Positions 1 through 6,811 of a DNA stretch of 7,123 bases are shown piece after piece. The stretch comes from Planctomycetota bacterium (GTDB lineage: Bacteria > Planctomycetota > GCA-002687715 > DRQF01): the NCBI GenBank assembly GCA_015485455.1, contig WFTN01000131.1, positions 1-7,123 of the forward strand, in the 5' to 3' direction. The translations under genes and the position numbers were made by a program. The notes beneath the pieces are model-generated. The model worked only from the letters and a program-made list of their open reading frames with translations, was not told where the DNA came from and searched no databases. Each line of letters opens with the position of its first letter. The stretch's first letter is position 1.

Positions 1-1
1 C

Positions 2-1597
2 CCTTTCATGACTGATGCCAATGGGAAATCTCTGTTCCGTGGTAATCGGGCTCATGACTGCCGTCTGGGCTTCGACATCAATGATAGTGTTTCCGATTCG
101 ACTTTTTCGGGTCCCCCCTTTGGCGATCCGCCCACTGCCGTGGCCAATGGTGTTCGCAAGAATATGGCTTGGAACCCTTATCGCCCGGACGCTCCCGGGG
201 GCGATGTCTCCGACCCATCGATTCCTCGATCTCGATCTCAAGAGACTGCCCTTGACCTTGTTGCATACGGTTGCTTTGCTGCGGTTTACGGCTCCACGGG
301 AGGCGACCAAGTGATCTATGACCGCATGGTCATCGCTGATTGCAATCGCGGTACAGATTTCGCCTGCTACCATACATTGCTGAATTCAGTGGTTGTTGAG
401 AAGGCCGCCTTGTTTTACGCCAACTCCCCTGCAGGAGGACCGAATGGCGGCAAGGCGGCGGTTCAACTCTATGATGGTGCCGGGCGCTACGAAAATACGG
501 TGTTTCGTGGGTTTAAAGGAGGATCGAGCACCATGGCTGGGGCTCGAGGTGGTGCAGTGAATCATCCTAACCATACGTTCACCAATGTCTATTTTCCTGA
601 TGCCTTAGGCACTCCACCTCGGCCGATTTTGGCTTGGCCTTCTGTGACTGCGATTCAGGGCTCTTTTCTAGGGTATAGCAATGTGACTTTGCCTGATCAG
701 GGCGATTTGACCAGCGCCCAGAATCAGCTTGCTCCCAGCAAATGGGGTGGCCAGTTGTTTGATGAGACAGGGGATATGAGCCAACAAGTAGGGGTTTCTA
801 TCGTGCGTAATGTTCCCATTATGGCGACCGCCGACCGGGACGAGTTTGACTACGTCAACCCTGCACCTTCTATGGTTCAGCCGAACGCGATCGTATCGCC
901 CCATCGCTGGGGGCACTTGCGTCTGGTTTACCCCGAACTCCTGGGCACAACCTCGACTCCAATGGATTTCGTCATTCATAGGACGTCTCATTTGCTATGC
1001 CAGTATACCGGTGGCGGTTCCGTTTTCTCGCCGGGGACGGATGCCGTTGGCTTTGCTCATGTCTACAACTCGAGGCAGCACAAGCAGATACCTGTGATCG
1101 TCAATACAGAACCTCCAGGTCTGTGCGACGTGCCGATGCCGTCGTCCACTTCTCAGGGACAACAAATTTTTCCGCCACCGGCGGCGGCTCAGAATTCCTA
1201 TTATGTTTATACAATTGACCATATCGCTCAGAACTTCTTGACATTCTTCAGCAAGTTTGAATTGGTCGTCGATGATGTCCTCCTGGGTGACGTTGCGCAT
1301 TTCCGGTTGGCGGATCTCGATGGCAAACCTTTGTCGTCTATTGAAGCCAGGTTCTTGAAGAGCGGAGCAGTTCTTGGGGAATACACCGACTTCACCCAAT
1401 TCATGGCGGCGACGGAGCCGGCGCTCTACCGCGACGCGACCAATGGAGAAATCCATTTGCGCGTCCCGGTTCGCACGGGTGCGAATGGCTCTACCCCGGC
1501 AGGTAGACGCAATTATTCGACGCACTATGGGGTAGAAGGTTTGAACCTACCAAGTTCTCGTTGGCGCAATGAGACGATTACCATCTCCTGGATTTAA
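2..1597 (+). CDS. C-terminal part of a CEMIP/TMEM2-like parallel beta-helix surface or secreted protein (5' end outside window)
   Basis: The frame is open to the left edge with no stop, so the ATG at 8 is probably internal and the gene starts upstream. It ends in TAA at 1595-1597. About 531 codons are visible. Residue numbers below count from that ATG. The first half is rich in short turns with Asn, Gly and aromatic residues, as in right-handed beta-helices, for example FRGNRAHDCRLGFDIND (10-26) and LYDGAGRYENTVFRGF (154-169). From memory, the second segment resembles the LYDG...NCTFRKF stretch of animal CEMIP (KIAA1199) and TMEM2 hyaluronan-binding/hyaluronidase proteins. Further order-conserved resemblances are a LFDETGDMS segment (250-258) and LRLVYPELLG (304-313). 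The last 130 residues (about 398-529) look like a separate beta domain. The G8 domain, where the known catalytic residues lie, would be upstream, so enzymatic activity cannot be judged. No membrane segment is visible in this part. An alternative is a generic polysaccharide-binding or -cleaving beta-helix protein. That it is a coding C-terminus is nearly certain; the family assignment is inference from remembered sequences. Confidence 0.6.
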   Translation, partial: PFMTDANGKSLFRGNRAHDCRLGFDINDSVSDSTFSGPPFGDPPTAVANGVRKNMAWNPYRPDAPGGDVSDPSIPRSRSQETALDLVAYGCFAAVYGSTGGDQVIYDRMVIADCNRGTDFACYHTLLNSVVVEKAALFYANSPAGGPNGGKAAVQLYDGAGRYENTVFRGFKGGSSTMAGARGGAVNHPNHTFTNVYFPDALGTPPRPILAWPSVTAIQGSFLGYSNVTLPDQGDLTSAQNQLAPSKWGGQLFDETGDMSQQVGVSIVRNVPIMATADRDEFDYVNPAPSMVQPNAIVSPHRWGHLRLVYPELLGTTSTPMDFVIHRTSHLLCQYTGGGSVFSPGTDAVGFAHVYNSRQHKQIPVIVNTEPPGLCDVPMPSSTSQGQQIFPPPAAAQNSYYVYTIDHIAQNFLTFFSKFELVVDDVLLGDVAHFRLADLDGKPLSSIEARFLKSGAVLGEYTDFTQFMAATEPALYRDATNGEIHLRVPVRTGANGSTPAGRRNYSTHYGVEGLNLPSSRWRNETITISWI

Positions 1598-1606
1598 TCG
1601 TTTTTT
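1574..1606 (+). terminator. Probable rho-independent terminator overlapping the 3' end of the beta-helix gene
   Basis: ACGATTA (1574-1580) pairs with TAATCGT (1595-1601). Inside it, CCA (1581-1583) can pair with TGG (1589-1591) around a TCTCC loop, leaving a 3-base bulge. The stem is followed directly by a T run ending at 1606. The stop codon TAA at 1595-1597 lies inside the descending arm. The stem is A/T-rich, which makes it weaker than a typical terminator, but position and T run fit well. Confidence 0.5.
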
Positions 1607-1613
1607 GTCGGCT

Positions 1614-1653
1614 CAAATTCATCCACGGTCAGAGGTGATCGTGGATGAACTTG
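1614..1653. repeat. Strong 18-bp inverted repeat (hairpin) with 4-base loop
   Basis: The arms 1614-1631 and 1636-1653 are complementary at 16 of 18 positions, with one G-U pair (1628/1639) and one A-C mismatch (1617/1650), around the loop GAGG (1632-1635). The core is TTCATCCACG against CGTGGATGAA. It begins eight bases after the T run of the preceding terminator. No clean T run follows on either strand; on the plus strand only mixed pyrimidine-rich sequence follows (about 1655-1678). It could be a back-up terminator, an mRNA 3'-end stabiliser, a REP-like element or a protein-binding palindrome. That the structure exists is certain from the bases; its role is unknown. Confidence 0.6.
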
Positions 1654-1994
1654 GCCTCAATCTTCTTGGCTTTCTTATGTTGAAGCAGAGGAGGCTCCAT
1701 CAGCTCGATCAGGTCTGTAATTTCGCGAGACATGAGACACGGATCTCAAGACGGCATAGTTTCTGATGGTGCCAAGTTCACCTTCAGCAAGTTACTCAAA
1801 CGTTCTCGTCGTTGAGACATAAATCGGACTGATAGCAATTCATCACGGCGTACTTTTCTTTCAAACCCAACTACGAACTGAAGACAATTCTTCGTCTTCT
1901 CGAGAACTTCATCCCAGCCATTTTGTGCCTGATGTCTTTGGTTCCAAGAGGGTTGTCGACTATCTCGGCCTCGATATTTTGAATTTTTATGCAA
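1629..1994 (-). pseudogene. Possible decayed or unrecognised small minus-strand gene, interrupted by one in-frame TGA
   Basis: Reading the minus strand from TTG at 1992-1994 gives 82 residues to a TGA at 1746-1748. Four codons later the same frame has an ATG (1731-1733) and continues for 34 residues to a TGA at 1629-1631 inside the strong hairpin. Together they make about 120 codons with a single internal stop. The product would be basic and helical, for example FERKVRRDELLSVRF in the first piece and KKAKKIEAKFIHDHL at the very end, which looks more protein-like than random frames usually do. The first piece lacks an ATG and an evident ribosome binding site. I do not recognise the family. It may be a degraded remnant, two coupled small proteins, or chance. 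Confidence 0.2.
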
Positions 1995-2013
1995 GACCGT
2001 GGTGAGGTTTCTG

Positions 2014-2019
2014 TATAAC
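2014..2019 (+). promoter_or_regulatory. Weak candidate -10 element upstream of the exported MAM-like protein gene
   Basis: TATAAC matches the sigma-70-type -10 consensus at five of six bases and would give a leader of about 80 bases before the ATG at 2105. No good -35 hexamer lies 16-18 bases upstream. A second weak pair is TTGTCG (1953-1958) with TATTTT (1975-1980), 16 bases apart. A promoter is expected in this gap because a terminator precedes it, but the exact site is uncertain. Confidence 0.2.
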
Positions 2020-2092
2020 GATCAAGTTGTTTCGGCCCAGGTGCGCGGCAGCTGTACTTCCAAGTCGCGCGGGATTTGCCTCAGAGAAAATT

Positions 2093-2098
2093 GGAGAG
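2093..2098 (+). promoter_or_regulatory. Ribosome binding site GGAGAG deciding the start at 2105
   Basis: The Shine-Dalgarno-like sequence lies 6 bases before the ATG at 2105, and that ATG opens directly into a signal peptide. This argues against the longer frame starting at TTG 2027, whose extra 26 residues would bury the signal peptide. Confidence 0.65.
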
Positions 2099-2104
2099 TT
2101 TGCC

Positions 2105-4102
2105 ATGAAGATGAAAATCATCTTGTTCGTGTCCCTGTTCGTCTGCGCAAATGTCGGCATGGCACAGCAGTTCTTCATTCAAGAAGATTTTTCTACCGCG
2201 ACTTCCTTGACATCTCCCAATTGGAGTTCGGTTCTCTTATCCGGCAACGACAATGGTGGTATTGGGGCATGGCGATTTGACAATCTTGGGAATCGAGCGA
2301 TCTCCCTACCTTTTGTTCCTCCATTTGCTATGAGCGATGCAGATCTCGCAGGTCCAGGATTCATGTCCGTCTCAGCTCTTGTCTCTCGGCCATTTGATTT
2401 TTCTGCATCGAGTAGTGTCATCTTAGATTTTGACTACATGTTTCGACAGCTAGGAGCGTCGACTGCGACCGTTGAGGTCTTTGATGGCACAACTTGGAAT
2501 ATCGTTTCTTCTTTGGCCCAAAATGACGTTGGTTTGGGAACAAATAGTCATGAGAGTTTCGACCTCACTGCATTGGCAGGTGGAGCTGCCAATGGCGAAA
2601 TTCGTTTCGTTCATTCTGCCAGTTGGGATTGGTGGTACGCAGTTGACAATATCATTCTTTCTGACCAGGCGACAATTTGTGACTTATCGATCGAAATTAT
2701 TTCACCAGTGACTGATGACCTGGGATGCAAGCCTCGTTTCGCCAACGATCCCTCTTTCACCTTGAAGGTCACCAATACTGGATTCTGTGCTTACGCCAGC
2801 GGTACCGTGCTGACGTTTGATATTAAGGTCGGCGATCCTCCTATGCCGCAATGCAGCGAAAGTCTTACATTGATGACGGCGCTCAATCCGAATGGCTCAG
2901 TCACCTACACAACCAACTGTAAACTCACCATTCCGCCGAACTCGGCGACGACGATCACTGCATGCATTACTACACCCGCACCAGACAATGACCCCACCAA
3001 TGATAGCCACAGAATCGTATACGAAAATCCCCCTTTTCCCCCCAAGCCGTTTGGCTATGTGGAGAATTTTGATGGTCTGGGGACGAACGCTGGTAGTTTC
3101 ACTATGATTGTCTTTGATGTCCCACCTGGCTGGGAGAATGCTTTAGATGATGGGGCCAGCTTGGCGATGAACATGGCGCCCAATTGGGGCCCAAACAATG
3201 GCACGACTGGTTCAAACCAGGGGCCACCCGCCGATCACACAACGGGAACTTCCGCCGGCAGATATATGTATATTGAAGACAGCCCTAGCCAAGTTGGCGA
3301 CATTGAGCTGCGCGGTCCTTGTCTCGACTTGAATGGCGCAACAGGCACTCCGACCGTGCAGTTCTATCACTTTAGTCATGCTACCGCTGGGTCTTCTAAC
3401 GACAACATCTTGGAGATCGATATTCTCAACGAGACTACCGGGGGAGTCTTGACCCAGAGTGTGGCCTCGTTGCCTGGCTATGGAGATAATCAATGGCACC
3501 AGGTACAGATCGACCTATCTGCTTTTGCTCCCGATATCGTTCGGGTCCATTTTCGGACGAACAATCAGAATGGCAACTTCACCGATGATGTCGCTATTGA
3601 TGATTTCTTATTCTTCGACGCTATCGCAGCTATTGGCCAGGCTCCACAGCCTGGAAACGCCGTGTTCGACATCAACAACGCAGTTAACAACCTTGGACAA
3701 AACGTCGCTTCCGGCGCCAACGGTCCTTTCGCTGCTAACATCACTGCTGGTGGCAACATGAACATGACATGGTCTGGTCAAAATAATGCTCTGATGCTGT
3801 GCCTTTTCGGCCCAGGCAACGATAACATTGCCAACTTCGGTCCTGCGATTGGTCAACTTGACATTGGTACATTGCCCTTGGTCGGTGGAATCCCAAGCTT
3901 GCTCTTCGTCTTTGGCGACGGCAACTTAGCATTGACCTCTTTGTTTCATGCCTTCTTCTTCACCGGCCCCGCTGGTACAGGCGGCATCAACTTTCAGGTC
4001 TCACCAGCGTTCGCGCCAGGTCCGCTCACACGCTTCCAGTGTGTGATGAATCCTGCAGGGCAGTTCTTCATTTCGAATGCTGTGGACGTCGCAGTTCTTT
4101 AG
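2105..4102 (+). CDS. Exported multi-domain protein: signal peptide, MAM-like, CARDB-like, MAM-like, beta-rich tail
   Basis: The product has 665 residues. Residues 1-20 form a Sec signal peptide: two lysines, a hydrophobic core IILFVSLFVCANVG, and likely cleavage after GMA (20/21). Residues 23-187 form a beta-sandwich resembling a MAM or carbohydrate-binding jelly roll (EDFSTATS at the start, YAVDNIILSD at the end). Residues 190-308 resemble a CARDB/Ig-like adhesion module with LKVTNTGFC and PDNDPTNDSH, and carry six cysteines (192, 208, 228, 250, 272, 287) that could form disulfides outside the cytoplasm. Residues 318-506 are a second MAM-like domain, with WHQVQIDLSAF and DDVAIDDFLFFD near its end. 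Residues 508-665 are a Gly/Asn/Phe-rich beta region ending in FFISNAVDVAVL, similar in feel to tails of planctomycete secreted proteins (from memory). No enzyme motif is visible, so it is probably an adhesive or structural surface or extracellular protein. The kinase gene follows 76 bases downstream. Coding status is very sure; the domain names are based on patterns only. Confidence 0.85.
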   Translation: MKMKIILFVSLFVCANVGMAQQFFIQEDFSTATSLTSPNWSSVLLSGNDNGGIGAWRFDNLGNRAISLPFVPPFAMSDADLAGPGFMSVSALVSRPFDFSASSSVILDFDYMFRQLGASTATVEVFDGTTWNIVSSLAQNDVGLGTNSHESFDLTALAGGAANGEIRFVHSASWDWWYAVDNIILSDQATICDLSIEIISPVTDDLGCKPRFANDPSFTLKVTNTGFCAYASGTVLTFDIKVGDPPMPQCSESLTLMTALNPNGSVTYTTNCKLTIPPNSATTITACITTPAPDNDPTNDSHRIVYENPPFPPKPFGYVENFDGLGTNAGSFTMIVFDVPPGWENALDDGASLAMNMAPNWGPNNGTTGSNQGPPADHTTGTSAGRYMYIEDSPSQVGDIELRGPCLDLNGATGTPTVQFYHFSHATAGSSNDNILEIDILNETTGGVLTQSVASLPGYGDNQWHQVQIDLSAFAPDIVRVHFRTNNQNGNFTDDVAIDDFLFFDAIAAIGQAPQPGNAVFDINNAVNNLGQNVASGANGPFAANITAGGNMNMTWSGQNNALMLCLFGPGNDNIANFGPAIGQLDIGTLPLVGGIPSLLFVFGDGNLALTSLFHAFFFTGPAGTGGINFQVSPAFAPGPLTRFQCVMNPAGQFFISNAVDVAVL

Positions 4103-4133
4103 TTGACCCATGCAACATTGAAGTTCGCATAAC
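4103..4133 (+). promoter_or_regulatory. Weak promoter-like sequence before the kinase gene
   Basis: TTGACC (4103-4108) directly follows the stop codon and matches five of six -35 consensus bases. CATAAC (4128-4133) is a four-of-six -10 match, but the 19-base spacing is long. The same bases can fold as TCGCA (4125-4129) with TGCGA (4137-4141) around a 7-base loop, without a T run. The kinase may therefore have its own promoter or be read through from the gene upstream; the sequence does not decide. Confidence 0.22.
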
Positions 4134-4178
4134 CTTTGCGACTACGGGGCGAGCGATAGAGACGACGGCGGGCGAGCT

Positions 4179-6728
4179 ATGACTGAAGAGAGCAAAGCCG
4201 ATTCTGCGGATTCCAAAAAAGACATTGGGCAGGACGAAACGATTCAATGTGCCCAGCAGCCTCAAGATGCTGGTGTCCAAGGGCGGAGAATCGGTCGCTA
4301 TCGTTTGCTGGAAGAACTCGGGCACGGTGGTCAAGGATTTGTCTATCTTGCCGAAGACGAAAAACTTCATCGCAAGGTGGCGCTGAAGGTGCTACTGGCA
4401 AGTGCTGGGCATTCATCAACCGCACGGGCGCGCTTTGAACGCGAGGCCGAGGCAGCCAGCAAGCTTAATCATGTTGGCATCGCCAGCGTGTTTGAAGTTG
4501 GAGAACATGAGGGAGCAGCGTTCATTGTTTTTGAGCATGTCCAAGGCGACACGTTGGCCCAATATATCGAGGATACGAGTGAGCTAGCCAAGACAGATCA
4601 CAGTCTATCGTCGGTACGTTTTGATCGGTCTATCCATCAGTTGTCGTCGTTGCCCGAAGCAGAGCAAGAGAGTATTTCTTCCGGCCCTATAGAAGTGAGT
4701 GCCAGTCATGACGCTATCTTGGCCGCCGTTCGCTACATCGAAACCGCTGCTATGGCGCTTCATGTTGCCCATGAAGAAGGGTTAGTTCATCGTGACGTGA
4801 AACCCAGTAACTTGATGGTGAGAGAGGATGGTACTGCCTGTGTACTTGATTTTGGTTTGGCAAAAGATGCTTCCAAAGACGACTTGACTCTCACTCGTTC
4901 AGGCGACCTCATGGGCACGCCAGCCTATATGTCGCCGGAGCAGCTTCTGGCTCATCGACTAAAACTCGATCGTCGGACGGATATCTTCTCTCTTGGGGTC
5001 AGCCTGTTTGAAGCATGTACCTTAGAACGTCCATTCACGGGAGCGGACCGCCAAGAACTCTATCACGCCATTTCTCAAAAAGAGCCGCCATCGCCTCGAA
5101 GTATCAACCCAAAAGTGCCTAAAGATCTGGCGGCGATTATCTTGACAGCCATCGACAAAGATCGAGATCGCCGTTATCAAACTGCCGAATATTTTGCCTT
5201 AGACCTACAGCGTTTCCGAGAGCACCGTCCGGTTCACGCCCGGCCAGCGGGGCCATGGTTGAAGTTGAAGCGTTGGGCTCGACGAAACAGAACCAGCGCC
5301 CTCGCGGCTACTGTTGTCCTTATTGCTGTGGTCAGTGCTTTGGTCGTGACGAGTATGAAATCAAGTGAGATCCATGATTCGGAGTTGCTTGTTAAATCGG
5401 AGTCAGCGAAGAAGGCATTGGTCCTGCAGACGATCGATTTGGCTCGTGATCGCGGACGGCTCGAGGGGGCATTGAAGCAGGCCGCCCAGTTGTTCCCACC
5501 TTCTCATCAGCTTATTGGCTCCTTGGAAAAATGGATGGAGAAATTCACCTCTCTCAGGGCGAGAATTCCTTTGCACCGTGAGGCTTTGAAACACCTTTCG
5601 GGTGAAGAGCCATCGACGATTGAAGCGGCCGAGAACCTCCTTGTAGATTTGGAGTTCTTCTGCGCCGACGATATGGGCGGTCTTGCTGTTCTCGAAAGAC
5701 GACTTGCTCTTGCGCGGGTGATCCAAGAGGAGACCTTAGGAAAGGATTTCAAGGCGTGGGCTGCTTGTGTGCAACGGGTGAACAATAGTGCCCTTTATTC
5801 CGGCTTTGACTTGAAACCCATAGAAGGATTGCGTCCTTTGGGGCCAAATCCGAAGACCGGCTTGGAAGAATTTCTGCACTGGTTGTCTCATGACCCGCGT
5901 GCTGGGCTTCCGAAGCGCGATGGGATACGAGGAGACTTTGAAGTTGGTCGACAGACTGGCGTGATTTTCGTCTTGTTAGACGGCGGTAATGTCATGACTG
6001 GCGCCCAAAAAATGGACGAGAATGGAGCGGGTTATGATCCATATTGGGACAAGAATGACCTCTATCCGAAGAAACACGTTGTGGAACCTTTCTTTTTCTC
6101 AAAGTACGAGTTCACGGAAGCACAGTTTGAACGAGCCCGCCGCTTGGTTGTTGGTTCGAGAGGTTCTCGGGACCAAGATGGGGTGACAGGAAAGGGCAAC
6201 TTGCCAATCGTGTTTGTTTCCTTTCCACGAGCAGTCGAGGTCTTGGAGAACATTGGCTTGAGGCTTCCGGATTCCAAGGAATGGAACTGCGGTGCCCGCT
6301 CCGGGCGGCAGTCGATTTGGGCTGCAACAAATGATCCTTCGACCTTGCCTCTTTTTGAGAATCTAGCAGGCGTCAGTGAAGTCCCAATGAGTTCCTCCAA
6401 TCTGGTGCAGCGTGTAGATCATTTTCAAACTCGTGCTCCGGTTGGCTCCCTCGCTCCAAATCCGAAGGGATGCTACGATCTTTCGGGGAATGTCTCCGAA
6501 TGGAATACTGACCACTTTATTTCCCCAAAGACGGGTGTAGCCAAGGATGCTGCCGACAGTGGTAGGGTAGCAAGTAACGTGGTGACCCATAGCGGGGGAT
6601 CATGGGCGACACAACCTTTGGACGCGCGTTTGGCCAAGAGCGGTAAGGCCATCGTGAATCGCAAGGATGACCGCTTGGGATTTCGAGCCGCTCTTAGCTT
6701 GTTGCCTGAATTGGTTTCAGGGAAATGA
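4179..6728 (+). CDS. Transmembrane Ser/Thr protein kinase fused to an extracytoplasmic FGE/SUMF1-like (pseudo-enzyme) domain
   Basis: The product has 849 residues. It should phosphorylate Ser/Thr on cytoplasmic targets in response to an envelope signal. Residues 1-40 are a charged leader. The Hanks-type kinase domain spans about 41-347, with every core motif present: glycine loop GHGGQGFVY (48-56), VALK lysine K70, helix-C glutamate E89, HRDVKPSN (204-211, catalytic D206), DFG (224-226), GTPAYMSPEQ (246-255) and D268 in RTDIFSLGV. A Ser-rich, low-similarity insert of about 45 residues (131-176) sits between the hinge and helix E. A basic stretch (361-371) precedes one membrane helix (373-392), giving kinase inside and C-terminus outside. 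Residues 400-585 are a mostly helical linker. Residues 590-836 form an FGE-sulfatase/C-type-lectin-like domain, with GNVMTGAQ, LRLPDSKEWNCGARSG, YDLSGNVSEW (766-775), HSGGSW (804-809) and RLGFRAAL (832-839). The two FGE active-site cysteines are absent, so it probably binds a ligand and does not make formylglycine. ATG 4179 is chosen because it precedes the kinase domain sensibly; its ribosome site (GGCGAG) is weak. Pkn1/PvdO-type fusions are the closest known architectures. Confidence 0.93.
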   Translation: MTEESKADSADSKKDIGQDETIQCAQQPQDAGVQGRRIGRYRLLEELGHGGQGFVYLAEDEKLHRKVALKVLLASAGHSSTARARFEREAEAASKLNHVGIASVFEVGEHEGAAFIVFEHVQGDTLAQYIEDTSELAKTDHSLSSVRFDRSIHQLSSLPEAEQESISSGPIEVSASHDAILAAVRYIETAAMALHVAHEEGLVHRDVKPSNLMVREDGTACVLDFGLAKDASKDDLTLTRSGDLMGTPAYMSPEQLLAHRLKLDRRTDIFSLGVSLFEACTLERPFTGADRQELYHAISQKEPPSPRSINPKVPKDLAAIILTAIDKDRDRRYQTAEYFALDLQRFREHRPVHARPAGPWLKLKRWARRNRTSALAATVVLIAVVSALVVTSMKSSEIHDSELLVKSESAKKALVLQTIDLARDRGRLEGALKQAAQLFPPSHQLIGSLEKWMEKFTSLRARIPLHREALKHLSGEEPSTIEAAENLLVDLEFFCADDMGGLAVLERRLALARVIQEETLGKDFKAWAACVQRVNNSALYSGFDLKPIEGLRPLGPNPKTGLEEFLHWLSHDPRAGLPKRDGIRGDFEVGRQTGVIFVLLDGGNVMTGAQKMDENGAGYDPYWDKNDLYPKKHVVEPFFFSKYEFTEAQFERARRLVVGSRGSRDQDGVTGKGNLPIVFVSFPRAVEVLENIGLRLPDSKEWNCGARSGRQSIWAATNDPSTLPLFENLAGVSEVPMSSSNLVQRVDHFQTRAPVGSLAPNPKGCYDLSGNVSEWNTDHFISPKTGVAKDAADSGRVASNVVTHSGGSWATQPLDARLAKSGKAIVNRKDDRLGFRAALSLLPELVSGK

Positions 6729-6761
6729 GCCGCAGATTCGAGCTAATCTTCCAGGCTCAGC

Positions 6762-6787
6762 GAGGAAGAGCGCCATGCTACTTCCTC
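6762..6787. terminator. Hairpin between convergent genes, possible bidirectional terminator
   Basis: GAGGAAGAGC (6762-6771) pairs with GCT (6777-6779) plus CTTCCTC (6781-6787), giving a 10-bp stem with one bulged A (6780) and a GCCAT loop. It lies in the 83-base gap between the kinase stop (6728) and the stop of the minus-strand regulator (6812), where a shared terminator is expected. Neither strand shows a real T run after the stem, so it may be Rho-assisted or only an mRNA 3'-end structure. Confidence 0.4.
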
Positions 6788-6811
6788 TCTCACCAACTTG
6801 GTCACCGGCTC

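Larger units (their letters stand above)
1598..2104. other. Intergenic region of about 500 bases, no convincing gene
   Basis: This gap separates the stop of the beta-helix gene from the start of the exported MAM-like protein gene. It holds the tail of the terminator, the 18-bp hairpin, an interrupted minus-strand frame (1629-1994), a weak -10-like TATAAC (2014-2019) and the ribosome binding site at 2093-2098. The plus-strand frames here are short and show no signal peptide, motif or ribosome site. The last 80 or so bases presumably form the 5' leader of the next gene. No tRNA cloverleaf, insertion-sequence end pair or direct repeat was seen. Confidence 0.7.

Noticed and set aside
995..1525. 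176-residue open frame on the minus strand inside the beta-helix gene
   Set aside because: It lies wholly opposite a well-supported coding frame, has Arg-rich shadow composition, and shows no family motif.
1746..1748. Selenocysteine or stop-codon recoding at the in-frame TGA
   Set aside because: The plus-strand kinase uses TGA as its real stop, there is no protein-family evidence for selenocysteine, and no SECIS-like structure was identified directly after it.
2027..2104. Longer N-terminus for the exported protein starting at TTG 2027
   Set aside because: It would put 26 residues before a clear signal peptide, and a good ribosome site with ATG exists at 2093-2105.
1598..2104. Insertion-sequence remnant in the long intergenic gap
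   Set aside because: The only inverted repeat is a compact hairpin; there are no paired terminal repeats, target duplications or transposase motifs.
2105..2164. Lipoprotein signal with Cys14
   Set aside because: LFVC is not a proper lipobox, and the hydrophobic core continues past the cysteine to an ordinary signal peptidase I site after GMA.
4125..4141. Small hairpin TCGCA/TGCGA as terminator after the exported protein gene
   Set aside because: Only about five base pairs with a 7-base loop and no T run; too weak to call.
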